A DNA stretch of 64,000 nucleotides from Trypanosoma brucei gambiense DAL972 (taxonomy: Eukaryota; Euglenozoa; Kinetoplastea; Trypanosomatida; Trypanosomatidae): the NCBI RefSeq assembly GCF_000210295.1, contig NC_026741.1, forward strand, positions 1,736,001-1,800,000, written 5' to 3'. The translations under genes were made by a program, and so were the position numbers. Of this stretch, positions 18,243 through 29,389 are shown piece after piece. Under the pieces are notes generated by a model. It was given only the letters and a program-made list of their open reading frames with translations, was not told where the DNA came from and did not search any database. Each line of letters starts with the position of its first letter. Positions within the stretch are counted from its first letter, which is position 1.

Positions 18243-19699
18243 TTGTCTCCTCTCCTCCCCTCAACAGCTTTAAGATCCCAATGCCGCTTTTCTTAAATAA
18301 CTATACCCTCAACCCCTGTACACGAGGCTGTGCGACGGTGCCTATAAATGTGGGAGGTTTAAAATGTATTTACCACGCATCTTCGCAAGAAGGAGTAAAG
18401 GCAACAAAAAAAGACAAAAAAAGGAATGAAACAGGTCACAGCAGGACCCTGTGTGAGACCCCGTAAATTTTTAAAAGGGGGCTCGCAATCAGATTGCAGC
18501 TGCTAAACCCAGGTAGTGGAAAGAGCACAGTAACTCGTCCGCCACAACTACCCCCGCACGCTGCGCTCTTCCCGGAAAACAAAAGCCTTTGTGAGGTGCC
18601 CTATACACCCCAAAGGTACAGCGAAGTAAATATGACCAAAAATAGCACACACACGCAAACATATACAAATACACATACACACACACACGCATACCTCCCG
18701 CCCTGACGGCGCGGCACCACATCCCGTTTCAGCCCTCTGGTCCACAGCCGCTTTCCACCGTGTTGGTTGGCGGCGGGCATAGGCACACTGCCCTCTGCTT
18801 TTCCTCACGACAACCAAGGGAATGGAAGGGGAAGGAAAGGAAAGGAAGGGTTAAGAAAGAAAGCAATGAACCTTTCCCCTGCAACAAGAAAAAAAAACAA
18901 ATATGCTTGCATCATTGCTCTGTTTCTCGTGTTCTCGTCTATCTTCTGCGGGACACAAGATACTTCTTCAACGTGTACAAGTCACAGGCAGTTTGTGGTT
19001 ACTAGCAGAAACCGTCGCACTAAAGTCATCCCCAGTAAACGACGAAAACCAAAAAGGGACGAGACGCTTGCATACGGTAAGCTAAAAGGTTCAATTCGGG
19101 GGGCCCAGGTTTGTAGTACGAACGAGGTGACACATCTCCGGTAAAGGGGCCACTTGGTAAACCACCTCCAGTAGTCAACAAATGAAACGTACGCCCAACA
19201 CGCGGCCAATGCAAAAACGCGCACGTGAACTAAACCAAAGGTCCAGGAGAAAAAATGAAAGATACATACCTATATTAAAAAACTAAGGAAATGTTGGCCT
19301 CGTCTCGACCCCTCCTAAAGACACTTTGCGAAGCGGCACTCCGATATTGCACTTCATTAAAAAAAGGGGCCCCAAATAACAACAACAGCAACATTATGAT
19401 CTACATCAGTTGGTTTATGTCGCCCCACAAGTGTACACATAGACTCGTGTGTTTACGTGTTAGCGCTTCGACTTCACTAGGTCCTGTCAATCACTTGCAC
19501 TCTTTTCTCACCCTTTTACATTCCCAAGTGCTGATGGACAATACCAAAGATGAAATGAGCCAATCAAAAGTAGGTAAACGTTGCCCCCTCCCCCCCCCCC
19601 GCACAAGCGGCTACAGGCCCAAGACCACCTCGCTTGCCAGACTCACCTTTCCCCTCACACAACCCGTTAAAACCAGTGCACTCCGTTTTATCACCATCG
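18243..19699. other. Long intergenic region, no gene seen
   Basis: At 1457 bases this is one of the longest gaps in the left block. It contains an AC-rich tract (18646-18690), a C11 run near 19590-19600 and several A-rich runs. Open frames on either strand are short and look random. It probably includes a long kinesin 3'UTR. Confidence 0.45.
18646..18690. repeat. AC-rich microsatellite
   Basis: Imperfect (CA)n interspersed with ATA, ending in a run of five CA units. Confidence 0.8.
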
Positions 19700-22600
19700 C
19701 TACATCATACCGGAAAGAAAACATGGAATCTCCCCAAAGCATATCGTCGGACCGCAGAAGCCGTCCAATATTTTGAGTGAACCCATTGACGCGGCCGTCG
19801 CCTCCGGTGATAATTGAGCACTGGGCTCACTATCTGTATCGCTTGCCCCACCGAACCCAAGGCCAAAGAGGCCCAACTGCTGCTGTTGCTGCCGGTATGC
19901 ATCCTGGAGCGTCTGCCAGCGGTGTGCCCACTGCCAAAGCGTCCACGGTATGAAGAACTTGCACATTTCGCGGCATAGTGCCGGGCTCGCTTGAACAGGG
20001 ACGCGCGCCGGGATCCCCATGTTTCCCCGAAACTGCTGCTGAAAGTCAATTAATTCCCGAGCCTCCTTCATCACATCCTTGATATGCGACCCCCGCATAA
20101 ACTCATTTTCAGAATAGCTATAAAGGAGCTCAGCCTTGATATCCTCCGCATCGAATATCTGCTGCCGCACCGCATTGCGCACCTTCTTACGCATTGACTG
20201 CAGCTTCTGTATATGTAACAAAAAATCCTCCACGTCACTGGAAGCACTCTCTTTGCGCTCCGGTGGAGATCCTCCAGAAACATTGTTACCGTTACCCGCG
20301 CTCGCGCCGCTGCTGTTGGGCACCGTCAGGGACGTTAGTCGGACCAATGCGTTGATGGCCCCACTAAAAGGACCACTTGGTTGACCCCGTGGAGACGGAC
20401 GGTTGATGGGCACCGGGGGAAAGGGTGCAGCCGTTGCCTCTGCCGTCTGAGGGGTTGCCGCTACAGCAGCGGCAACGGTAGCAACGGAGCTTCCTAAACT
20501 AGAGCCAACATCAGAGTCCTTCCAAAAATAGAAGAATATCCCCATCGTGCTAGCGTAAACCAGCGGCGATACCCCAACCCCCACCGGTACCGTCAAGGGC
20601 TTCGTTATGTCTTTCATTGAAGGGCCATTGCGGAGCGGCCCACCGTATGCACTAAGAAGAATATGGGGCATGTGATTGTACGTTGCCACGTGGACGTCGC
20701 AGGCCTTATCAATACCCTGAAAACCGAAATCGATAGGCTTCACATCGCTGTTAACTGTTTTCCCTCTTCCAGGACAAGCCCCCGCAGCACCAGCAGCAGC
20801 CGGTACTATGAGGGATGGCAATGTAAGACCTGCCAGAGCTGCCACAACACATTCAACGGATTCCGTCCGGTTTGGCATTGCAACAACAGGGTCTGAGAAC
20901 TGAAGAAGAAATATTCCATTTCCTCGCTCACAAGAGGACATTGCAACATCAGGAAGCACCAAATCACCACCACAGTCGAGGCGTTTCGTTAGTATAGCAC
21001 CCTGCGTGGAAGTTGTATCCGAGTTGTTGTTCAGGAGTGCCGCCCCATTAGACGGCGTGCCCTCTTGCCGGGATGTTCCCAATTGCGCTGCACCACGTAA
21101 ATACGAACTCCACTCCTCCTGCACTTGTTGCTGCTGAACTTGATGGGCTTCCCGGTGCGGCTGTGCGGGGGTTGGGGGAACGCCCTTCAATTCCAGCACA
21201 ATCAGCGGAAAAGTTGGTAACGGTGGGTTATCATCGTGCAACGCCCCTGAACAAACGTGATTATCCAACTCCATAACGTGAAGCGACATCCGCAACTGCG
21301 GTTCATCCAGCGGAATTGATATAAGTCGTCTGTCTCGGCCCTTACCTCCAGTCAAATATGTTCGTTGCATAAACTCAAGGCAATACGATGAAGCGTCGTT
21401 GGGCGGTCGCACAAGGCGGAGAACGCCCCACTGCCCAACAGGGAGTGTATGTTTAGCCTTTGATGTCTGAGGAGGCAGCGACCGCTGCGCAGCAAACAGC
21501 TCCCGCATATCAAACCCGAAGGGTAAAAATGTTAACTCGCAGTAGACACCCTCGCACAGCAGCTTCTCCATACACGCCTCCTGCAGTTTGCCCTCATCAC
21601 CATAGCATCCGGTAAGATTACGAACACTCTTAACCTCGTCACCACTGGACATCACCAGTGGAATGGGAGCAACAAGCATAGATGTGCCTTCGCCACTGCC
21701 AGAAGCGCTGTTGTTGGAAGTGGTATTGAAACTTCCTGAGGTGTGAAGAGTTTTGGTGAGTGAATTCCAACAATCCGGAGATTGCTCCAAAGATTTGTCA
21801 ATGGCGCCTAGCAGTTTACTCACATTAACCACATGCTCCTTCACGCCTTTGTCGATACCTTCATACTGCTTAGCCGCACGAGAATCTGCGGACGCCGGGG
21901 TTATAACGTTCTTCACGGTGTCTGCATCGAAACCAACGGACTCAAGGGCCCAGCGTATGGACTCCGGTCGGAGGAGAATCCCCTCCATCATCTCCAGCTC
22001 CAGTGCCACAGCGAGCATCAACTCCTGTCGCATCACCCGTGCCCACAGCCCTTCCCATATCTCATCACACCTCACAAAGCAAGTCGATTCCCTACGGAGA
22101 TGAGACATCTCCTTAGAAAGAAGCAGCTGCATGTTAAAAATAGATTCCATGCCGTCGTCAAAGTTACTATCAGCCATGGACTGGAGGCTGGTGCCGCTCA
22201 ATGCCGAACCGTCGGGTGGAGCGTGCAACTGCTCGTCCAAGCACTGTTCTAAATCCTCCTGTATCATTGTTCGCTGCCGTATGGCACGAATGCCTTCCAG
22301 CAGCAGCAGCTTCTCACCTGCACACTTGGTTACCTCCGCCGCCAAGTCTTTCAGCCGCTGCTTGATTTCCATAGCGTGCGCATCGCGAAGCACAGGCTGA
22401 CTGTTCTCCTCGGCGAGTTGGGCATTACAGCACTTCATTTTCTCCACAGTAAGCTTCATTTCTTCAATATCCTTCTTTCTGCGTTCGACAACGCTGTTGA
22501 TGTACTCGGTTTGCTCACGCTTTATATCTTCCTTGACCCGCTGCAGATAATCATCATGAGCCTGATAGTGGTTCTGCAAGTGACGCACCGTCAGTTTGGA

Positions 22601-25159
22601 TATTATGTGGTCACGGATCCTAGTTCGCTTTTTCCTACCAAGCGGCAGCAGCCGGAAATTCGACGCTTCTTCCAGTGAATACTCCACCAGAGAACCGTCG
22701 CTCGGCCTCGTCGACGAGGTCTCCGATAATAAACCCTCCGTTCTATCAGTGGAATCTTTGCTGAAGTGCGCAAGCCGGACCTCTTTACACAGTAGCATGT
22801 ACTCCTCCATAGACTTGCGGTACTTTATGGCCCGCTCCTCAACGTCAGGGTCCTTAAGATCCTCAAACACAGCAACAAGGTCATCGGTGGCGTTAAGAAA
22901 GTTGCGGGACCTCACTGAGGCGTGCCGCAGTTGCTCGGCAAACTTCAGGGCCCCAAGAGTTTCTTTCGAGGCGCATGGTGACACATGAGCAAGGACGAGC
23001 ACCCTGCCGTGCTCCAAACACGGCCGCAACAACCGCGTTAACTTTGAATCACGATAGGGCACGTGGTTAGAATGTTGATAAAGAGCCAGCAGTACCGCAG
23101 AGAACGCAGACAGAGATTTGTTTATGTACTGTGCCTCCCGCAGTTCAGTCCCCTCCACCTTCGATTGCTTAACGCACTCCGAACCAGCTAGGTCAACAAC
23201 CGCTACGTACGAGTACGCGCTAGTTAGATATGTAGAGCTTGCTGAGCTGGTGCTATGACCACGAGCGGTAGTATTGGAGCATCCCCCATCAGCCCCTGTC
23301 GCTAGGGGGGAGGGAAGAGCTGTGGTAAAGCCGTCGAGCACCTCTGTCAACTCAAAGTGCAGCTGCAATATAAATATTGCGTGCGAGCGAGAACTTACAT
23401 CGTTGCACTGATGAGCTTTTGTCACACGGTTGCGCGCTGCCATTGCATAGCAACGGTGGAAATCCGAGACAGAGTTGATACGTACTCCACCCCCTACTCG
23501 TGATGCACCGTCGTTCCCTTCTGCATCGGGACAACCGCCCCCATATCCCCCTCTACGCCCCGCAAAGAATGCGGGTTCGTTGAGTTTCTGACAAAAAGCA
23601 TCCAGCCCCGCAATATCCCCCAAAATGGGTATACGACGCTTCGTTGGATGGAGTAAGTCACGGAATTCATCCAAATACAACTCTACACCATAGAACGTTA
23701 AATCCTTCAATGTAAGCAGGGAGCCATGGGCACTTTTATCGACGGATTTCTCCCGAAACGTTCCCGTGGGATTGGTGGCACGTTTGATCACAAAGGGATG
23801 TTTGGCCATCAGTCCCTCATTTCGGTCAATTTGCACCACGGAACCGCATCGATCAAGCAAAGAAAGCACAAGCCGAGGCAGCAATCCGATGCCCTCACTA
23901 CAGACGAACTCCCTTCCACCTCCCTCTCCGGCCCCCTTCCCACAACTTGTAGCTTCCCCGAAACTGGCAAAGTTCTTTGGGCGATGGCTAGTTTGGGGAC
24001 TGAGTTCACGAACATTCGAAGAGTCTACCTCCGCCTGGGATGAACTCGATAACTGTGAGCTTGCTGTTCCTTCACCTACGCACTCCAACCCGAGTGCCTT
24101 GCTCGTGATACGCTGTGAAGATACATCAACAGAGGTGGGGGTGCCGCTTGCATCCAACCTAGTGGTACCCGTTGGACGGCCACCAGAGTAAGCCGATGCA
24201 CTTGGTCTCGGTGTCGATTTCACGTCACGCCCAGAAAGTGGCAACAGTGGCTTCTTCACCGTACGTGCCGTCCGCTGCTTCCCTAATGGAGACACAGCTG
24301 AGCGCAGAGGCGAGGGAGATGGCCGTTTCCCTGATGCACTTCCTATGACGCTATACGTTTTTCCGCTACCAGTAGGGCCGTAGCACACAATAGAAATGTT
24401 TTGCGCAAGGAGAGCCATGTCAACAAACTCAAGCACACTCTCCTCAAAAACCTCTTCCTGTGTGGATTCCTCATTGTGGATGAAATCGAACCTAAAATGG
24501 TCCTCTCGGGCGGCACGGGCGCTACGGTGCATCGAAACATCCGGCGTAACAGCCCTTCGGGTAGGCTGCGCGGTGGAGAAGGTAAAGCCACTGATGTTGT
24601 GAAAGCTGGGAACTGGACTGTTGCACTCCACACCGCGGGCCCTGTCAGCCGCCAACTGCTCGTCCGACAGCAGCTCTACTGGAGTGCTCAGTGACATGGG
24701 CGGCAGTAGCCAAGGGGAAGTCCTCGGTCGAGAAGGTGACTTCTGGACTTGATCACAGCTCTTCAGAAAGCGTGGCGGACGGTGCTGGGTTCGTTTCGGT
24801 GTGCACGGCGTCGATCGACATCGTGAACCGAACAGTACACAGGGTGACGTTGGCGTGCCTTCCATCGATCCTACAGTTCGGGTCGGTGATATGACGGTTC
24901 GACCATATAGAGGCTCCCGTACTGACTTGCCAATGCTTACAACAATATTCTGCTGATCGAGACACCACACGCAGCGTTTTTCGTTCGATTCCCCTAAATA
25001 CTCCAAAACAGGCCGGGTGCGAACGTGCATTACCGGTTCAACTATCCGACGCTGCTTTCCCTCGGTACCATATCGTCCCCGGTTAAACTCCCGGGGAGTC
25101 ACGGCGACGCTGCTGGGTGCTGCCGCGGAGTCGTCAGTCGTATTAGCTCCACGTCGCAT
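19700..25159 (-). CDS. Kinesin with N-terminal, insertion-rich motor domain
   Basis: An 1819-aa protein from an ATG at 25159. All kinesin nucleotide motifs are present: VRTRPVL (about 46), P-loop GPTGSGKTYS (261-270), switch I NDVSSRSHA (586-594), switch II DLAGSE (656-661), then INKSLSAFSAVLLAL and the closing YRDSKLTRLL and ALKFAEQLRHA (about 748). The motor spans about 700 residues against the usual 340. The excess is two low-complexity insertions, about 55-205 and 275-420, plus smaller ones. A coiled coil follows at about 860-990. The C-terminal half has globular stretches with no recognised domain, and Gly/Ala/Ser and Gln-rich linkers. It should be a microtubule motor; the position of the motor at the N-terminus suggests plus-end movement. 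It cannot be assigned to a standard kinesin class and is probably trypanosomatid-specific. Confidence 0.93.
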   Translation of the reverse strand: MRRGANTTDDSAAAPSSVAVTPREFNRGRYGTEGKQRRIVEPVMHVRTRPVLEYLGESNEKRCVWCLDQQNIVVSIGKSVREPLYGRTVISPTRTVGSMEGTPTSPCVLFGSRCRSTPCTPKRTQHRPPRFLKSCDQVQKSPSRPRTSPWLLPPMSLSTPVELLSDEQLAADRARGVECNSPVPSFHNISGFTFSTAQPTRRAVTPDVSMHRSARAAREDHFRFDFIHNEESTQEEVFEESVLEFVDMALLAQNISIVCYGPTGSGKTYSVIGSASGKRPSPSPLRSAVSPLGKQRTARTVKKPLLPLSGRDVKSTPRPSASAYSGGRPTGTTRLDASGTPTSVDVSSQRITSKALGLECVGEGTASSQLSSSSQAEVDSSNVRELSPQTSHRPKNFASFGEATSCGKGAGEGGGREFVCSEGIGLLPRLVLSLLDRCGSVVQIDRNEGLMAKHPFVIKRATNPTGTFREKSVDKSAHGSLLTLKDLTFYGVELYLDEFRDLLHPTKRRIPILGDIAGLDAFCQKLNEPAFFAGRRGGYGGGCPDAEGNDGASRVGGGVRINSVSDFHRCYAMAARNRVTKAHQCNDVSSRSHAIFILQLHFELTEVLDGFTTALPSPLATGADGGCSNTTARGHSTSSASSTYLTSAYSYVAVVDLAGSECVKQSKVEGTELREAQYINKSLSAFSAVLLALYQHSNHVPYRDSKLTRLLRPCLEHGRVLVLAHVSPCASKETLGALKFAEQLRHASVRSRNFLNATDDLVAVFEDLKDPDVEERAIKYRKSMEEYMLLCKEVRLAHFSKDSTDRTEGLLSETSSTRPSDGSLVEYSLEEASNFRLLPLGRKKRTRIRDHIISKLTVRHLQNHYQAHDDYLQRVKEDIKREQTEYINSVVERRKKDIEEMKLTVEKMKCCNAQLAEENSQPVLRDAHAMEIKQRLKDLAAEVTKCAGEKLLLLEGIRAIRQRTMIQEDLEQCLDEQLHAPPDGSALSGTSLQSMADSNFDDGMESIFNMQLLLSKEMSHLRRESTCFVRCDEIWEGLWARVMRQELMLAVALELEMMEGILLRPESIRWALESVGFDADTVKNVITPASADSRAAKQYEGIDKGVKEHVVNVSKLLGAIDKSLEQSPDCWNSLTKTLHTSGSFNTTSNNSASGSGEGTSMLVAPIPLVMSSGDEVKSVRNLTGCYGDEGKLQEACMEKLLCEGVYCELTFLPFGFDMRELFAAQRSLPPQTSKAKHTLPVGQWGVLRLVRPPNDASSYCLEFMQRTYLTGGKGRDRRLISIPLDEPQLRMSLHVMELDNHVCSGALHDDNPPLPTFPLIVLELKGVPPTPAQPHREAHQVQQQQVQEEWSSYLRGAAQLGTSRQEGTPSNGAALLNNNSDTTSTQGAILTKRLDCGGDLVLPDVAMSSCERGNGIFLLQFSDPVVAMPNRTESVECVVAALAGLTLPSLIVPAAAGAAGACPGRGKTVNSDVKPIDFGFQGIDKACDVHVATYNHMPHILLSAYGGPLRNGPSMKDITKPLTVPVGVGVSPLVYASTMGIFFYFWKDSDVGSSLGSSVATVAAAVAATPQTAEATAAPFPPVPINRPSPRGQPSGPFSGAINALVRLTSLTVPNSSGASAGNGNNVSGGSPPERKESASSDVEDFLLHIQKLQSMRKKVRNAVRQQIFDAEDIKAELLYSYSENEFMRGSHIKDVMKEARELIDFQQQFRGNMGIPARVPVQASPALCREMCKFFIPWTLWQWAHRWQTLQDAYRQQQQQLGLFGLGFGGASDTDSEPSAQLSPEATAASMGSLKILDGFCGPTICFGEIPCFLSGMM

Positions 25160-26176
25160 ATATGTTGATGACTACCTGGTTCCGGCGGTGGAAAAAAGAA
25201 TATTCGTAAAAAAAAGTACATATGCTTATAGGTGGCGACGACTAGCAGCAATAGTGACGAGGAAGGTGCAAAAATTGCTCGCCCCACTAACTTACAAAAA
25301 ACGAGTACAAAACCTTTGTGTCCAACGGCTTCGAGTTCCCAAATGCCAAAAAAAAAAAAAATCCCCTTACATCCCCTCAAACGGTCACATGTCACAGAAA
25401 TGTGTAATATATGCATATACATATATTTGCTGAAACCAACACAATGAAAAGGGGGAAGCGGTGTATAATTTTCGCGACAGTTGTGGGTGTGTGAGCATGT
25501 AAATGGAGTCGCTGTCTCCTGTTGAAAGGGGGAAATTTGTATCAAATTTCAAGTGGGGAGGAAACAAGCCACAAACACGCCGGTGTGAGGATGAAACCAG
25601 AAGCTTAACCAGAAACAAAAAAACGAGGGAATATATATATATATATATACAGCGGGGTGGTGGGGAAATTGCTGCCACTTAATAGTGAAAGCAATACACT
25701 AAACTTAATGCTGCATTACGAAGGTGCGCTGCAAAAGAAAGAAAATACGCGTGATGACAAGAAAAAATAGTAAAAGAAACTCAGCATAGAATAAAGGTAT
25801 GACAGGAGGGAAAACGTGTAAAAAAGAGAACCCGAAAGCAGGAGTGGGGGAAGAAAGCACACGAGGTTTACTCGGTCTGTTGGTGTGCATTGAGCACAAT
25901 TATTCATTTCCCGCCCCTTGGTAACCTTCGCTTCCACTATCCCTTTCTTCTGAAGACGCGCATCCCGCCCTTCTCTTGAGCATAGTAACTTTCCACACCA
26001 ACCCGGGTAACGAGGCCTTGAAGAGTTCAATGTTAACCACGACAGAAAGAAGGGGATATATAAGCCCAAAATGCACCGCAATTAAGCGTTTTTCAACGAC
26101 AGAAAAGTAAAATGAACCAACAAGTGAAAGTCAAAAAAAGAAAACTAAGAAAAAGAAAAGAGGGAAAACGAAAAGC
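25160..26176. other. Intergenic, no gene seen
   Basis: A 1017-base gap with an (AT)n tract at 25631-25649 and many A-rich runs. It should hold the MLH1 3'UTR and the kinesin splice acceptor. Confidence 0.4.
25631..25649. repeat. (AT)n microsatellite
   Basis: An uninterrupted AT alternation of about 19 bases. Confidence 0.85.
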
Positions 26177-28840
26177 TCAGCAACGCTCGAAGACCTTGTA
26201 CAGCTCATCCACAGAAACTACCGCCTGCACGGTTCCGTCGACCAGCGCGTCACACGGAGGCACAAAGAAGGTTGAGTTCGTCGCGCACGGCAAAAGGCCA
26301 AAGCGAATGGCATCACAAAATGGAGGAACATCATCTTGCCGAATACCATCCTTTATTACATTCGGCAGCCACGAGCTGTGCAGCTGCACACCATACAATG
26401 TCTCTGCAATGTGCCGAGCTATGGCAGTGAAACACTCAATCTCCCCGGCATTATACGGAACTTCTGCTGCAAGCCGCCATATAAAAAGAGGCACAGCCCG
26501 AAGCGGGGGTGGCCACGAAGTGCCCATAGAAAGTGGAAGCGCGATCAGGTGGCCATCAGCACTGATTTCCACGGCAAAGTAATCCTGCAACATGTAACGC
26601 CAGTTGCAGAGGCGGCGCCCCAAGCGAGACAGAAGAGAGCCCGGTCCTCCGTCAGCGCGCTTTTGTGAAGGTGGAAGCTGAACGTCATTCTGTAGTGCAA
26701 AGGAAAGCAAATCTGACAAGTGTATAGGCTCCTCAAACGACAACTGAGGCACAGCGGAGAGAGAGGGGGTGGCCCACCGAAGGAAAATTCGCTGATACAC
26801 GACGTGCCGGACGAGCCGTAGGGAATCAACAACGTAAAGTGTCGTACCCGATTGGGCGAAGAAGAGGTGCCCCTTAAGAACACCAACGTAGGCCAAATTC
26901 TGAAAAAGGGATTGAGCAGTTTGTGATGTACCCGCGCGAATGTTCGATACAATGGTCGACACACTAGTGAGCAAAAGAAATCCCGCCTCCTCCTGGCTCC
27001 CAGCCGAATCAGCGCCCTCCACCATGCGCACAGCGGCATCCCCCGTCGATGCAGCCGCCTTGTTATCTTCAGCGGCGATATAATCCGACGCGCCGCACCC
27101 CACACCCACCCCTGCGGTATCTATTACAGAACTCACCACATCCTGAACCTCCTTTCTATGTTTCTTGAAATGCTCCATTGTGTACTCCACTTCTTCACCA
27201 TCCTCATCGGTGGTATCTAACAGCAAAACTGGGGTCATGGAAAGAGTCCCAGTGCTTTGGTTTTCCGACCAGCCTCTGGCCCCACTCCCGCTGCTGGCTT
27301 CGGCATCAGTCACGGTGGTTACTGCAGGGCTGGATGATGCAGCACACGTCAAACCCGAGGGAGCCTTACCATCATCGGCGGTTCTCGCAACCTGAAAATT
27401 TCCCCCAGTAGCTGTATCTTGAGATTTCATGGACGACCCAGTACCCGCACTGCGGACCTGTGCGTCAACGCCTCCACCTGCGCGCTCCTCAATGGACTCA
27501 CTACGCAGCGGAGCATCTCCATTGCCCTCAGCGGTCGGCTTCGGCCGGCGCACGAAGGCGTCGAGCGCGCCTCGCTGTGGCTCCACCCGCACAAGTGAAC
27601 AAGGTGCCACAGCAGCCACACCACCACGGGCACCAGTGGGTAATGGGTTAAACGGCGAGGTTGAGGAATGAGGCTGCATCGGCTGGTTGGACCGTTGACT
27701 CTCCCTATCGCCTAGCATAACCGCCTTGGAGTGAATCTGCCGAATATCCATCTGCCTGCGAGCCGCAGACGCCTGAAGAGCACCCTGAACGCATTCGGAC
27801 AGTTGCGATACAATTATTTCTTCATCAAGAAGACAGACCTCATGTTTTGTTGGGTGAATATTCACGTCCACCCTGTCAGGTGGCACCGTGACGAAGAGGA
27901 CGGTAAACGGGCGGTTCCCGCGCACCAACACACCACTGTACACTGCGTCAAGAGCCCTGCGAATGGCCGTACTGTCCACCAGCCGATTGTTGACGAATAC
28001 GCAAAGATACGATTTACGGCTAGCGAGTGTTATATCGCTGGTGTAACCTGTGATAAGGAAACGCCCTTCACCCGATGGTCCAGACGTTGCCAGCACACTC
28101 TCTGGCGTGCAGTTATCTTCGCTAGGTGATTCACCGGTGCAACGAACCTCACACAGGCGGGAAGCGACCTCCCCACCCCAGTGCTGACGGATGTTCGCCA
28201 ATGTGTTGGAATCCTTGGGGAAACACACACAATTCTTTGTAACACCAGCAACACTACCATCGGAGCGACGGCACGAGAACGCGACGCCCGGGAAGGCTAG
28301 TGCATAGCGAGAAACCACGTCTTCAACACGGCTACACTCCTCAGAAGGCCGACTGAACGCCCGGCGGCGGACAGCAGCATTGTAAAACATCTTCTCCGCT
28401 CGTATACATGTCCCCGGATTTCCGGCACATGGCTTCGGTTCCTCCTGCATCCGCCCGTCGACATAGTGGCAGCGCCACGCGACGGTGTCATTGTGGCGCA
28501 TCGTGGTCACAGTTACTCGTGCCACGTATGAAATTGAGCACAGTGCCTCACCACGGAACCCAAAAGAACGAATGTTATTCAGTTCATCAAAAGCGCGTAA
28601 CTTGCTTGTGGCGTAACGTTCGCACAGTAATGGGAGATCACCAAAACGTATACCATGACCATCGTCTGTAACCTGCAGCAGTTCTAAGCCACCATCCTGA
28701 ACAACCACCTGAATGCACGTACTACCCGCATCCAGGGAGTTTTCCAATAACTCCTTCAGTGCAGCACTTGGACGCTGAACCACTTCGCCAGCGGCAATAC
28801 GGTTGATAACATCTTCTGGTAGCCGCTCAATACCCCTCAT
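26177..28840 (-). CDS. MLH1: DNA mismatch repair protein MLH1
   Basis: An 887-aa MutL homologue. The first ATG is at 28840 (the codon before it is TTG). The N-terminal GHKL ATPase domain is intact: NRIAAGEVVQRP, KELLENSLDAGS, DDGHGI, YATSKL and FGFRGEALCSIS, then the transducer domain ending NIHPTKHEV near residue 330. A polar linker of about 250 residues follows, then a C-terminal dimerisation domain ending ELYKVFERC. The final FERC is diagnostic for MLH1 rather than PMS1/PMS2. MLH1 pairs with PMS1 to form MutL-alpha, which acts after MutS recognises a mismatch, in the nucleus. The protein is longer than human MLH1, mostly in the linker. Confidence 0.95.
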   Translation of the reverse strand: MRGIERLPEDVINRIAAGEVVQRPSAALKELLENSLDAGSTCIQVVVQDGGLELLQVTDDGHGIRFGDLPLLCERYATSKLRAFDELNNIRSFGFRGEALCSISYVARVTVTTMRHNDTVAWRCHYVDGRMQEEPKPCAGNPGTCIRAEKMFYNAAVRRRAFSRPSEECSRVEDVVSRYALAFPGVAFSCRRSDGSVAGVTKNCVCFPKDSNTLANIRQHWGGEVASRLCEVRCTGESPSEDNCTPESVLATSGPSGEGRFLITGYTSDITLASRKSYLCVFVNNRLVDSTAIRRALDAVYSGVLVRGNRPFTVLFVTVPPDRVDVNIHPTKHEVCLLDEEIIVSQLSECVQGALQASAARRQMDIRQIHSKAVMLGDRESQRSNQPMQPHSSTSPFNPLPTGARGGVAAVAPCSLVRVEPQRGALDAFVRRPKPTAEGNGDAPLRSESIEERAGGGVDAQVRSAGTGSSMKSQDTATGGNFQVARTADDGKAPSGLTCAASSSPAVTTVTDAEASSGSGARGWSENQSTGTLSMTPVLLLDTTDEDGEEVEYTMEHFKKHRKEVQDVVSSVIDTAGVGVGCGASDYIAAEDNKAAASTGDAAVRMVEGADSAGSQEEAGFLLLTSVSTIVSNIRAGTSQTAQSLFQNLAYVGVLKGHLFFAQSGTTLYVVDSLRLVRHVVYQRIFLRWATPSLSAVPQLSFEEPIHLSDLLSFALQNDVQLPPSQKRADGGPGSLLSRLGRRLCNWRYMLQDYFAVEISADGHLIALPLSMGTSWPPPLRAVPLFIWRLAAEVPYNAGEIECFTAIARHIAETLYGVQLHSSWLPNVIKDGIRQDDVPPFCDAIRFGLLPCATNSTFFVPPCDALVDGTVQAVVSVDELYKVFERC

Positions 28841-28891
28841 CAAAAAATTTTTATTTCCCTTAAAACGAAAAGTAGGGGAAGAATACCGGAA

Positions 28892-28911
28892 ATATATATA
28901 TATATATATAT
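28892..28911. repeat. (AT)n microsatellite upstream of MLH1
   Basis: Ten AT units about 50 bases upstream of the MLH1 start codon, inside its expected 5'UTR or splice-acceptor zone. Confidence 0.85.
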
Positions 28912-29119
28912 GCAGATAGATGTAAATGTGTGAAAGAGAGCGGTTCGAACGAAGACAAACACGGTGGTTAATGTAACAATAACGTCAATGCGCAGTTTTT
29001 AAAGTATATAACGGAACAAATAGAGGTCGGAAGGACACAAATTGCGCCGCATCGTGCTACATTGAAATACGCACAACAACTGAACGGCAACACTTACGAG
29101 CGCGAACATTATGTCCGAA

Positions 29120-29389
29120 TTATCCTGCCACCGTGTGCCGTTTGCCATCCTCAGTTAAAAAGCCTTCACTAGCTGTATGTCGGAAACCATGCACGGCCGC
29201 GCTCCATTCCAGTGAGACATGTATCAGGAAGCGAGTAGTAACCAACAGTAAAATGAAGAGCACGGTCTCTCTCGTTGCGTAATATTCTGCAGGTAGGATA
29301 AAATACATACCCATATCTAAGAAGGTACCACCCACCAAAGTTAAAAAATCAGTGAGCGCACGATTGCCACCAGACAAACGAGCACTGGT
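29120..29389 (-). other. In-frame continuation after the RING/EF-hand stop, two hydrophobic segments
   Basis: Directly after the TAG that ends the RING/EF-hand gene, the same frame stays open for 89 codons to the next stop at 29120. The translated stretch contains two likely membrane helices: one around LTLVGGTFLDMGMYFIL and one around ETVLFILLLVTTRFLIHV. A hydrophilic end follows. It could be a tail reached by stop-codon readthrough, a piece of a gene cut off by a recent nonsense mutation, or a separate small protein from the ATG at 29314. The last would leave under 80 bases for a splice acceptor and 5'UTR. Confidence 0.4.
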
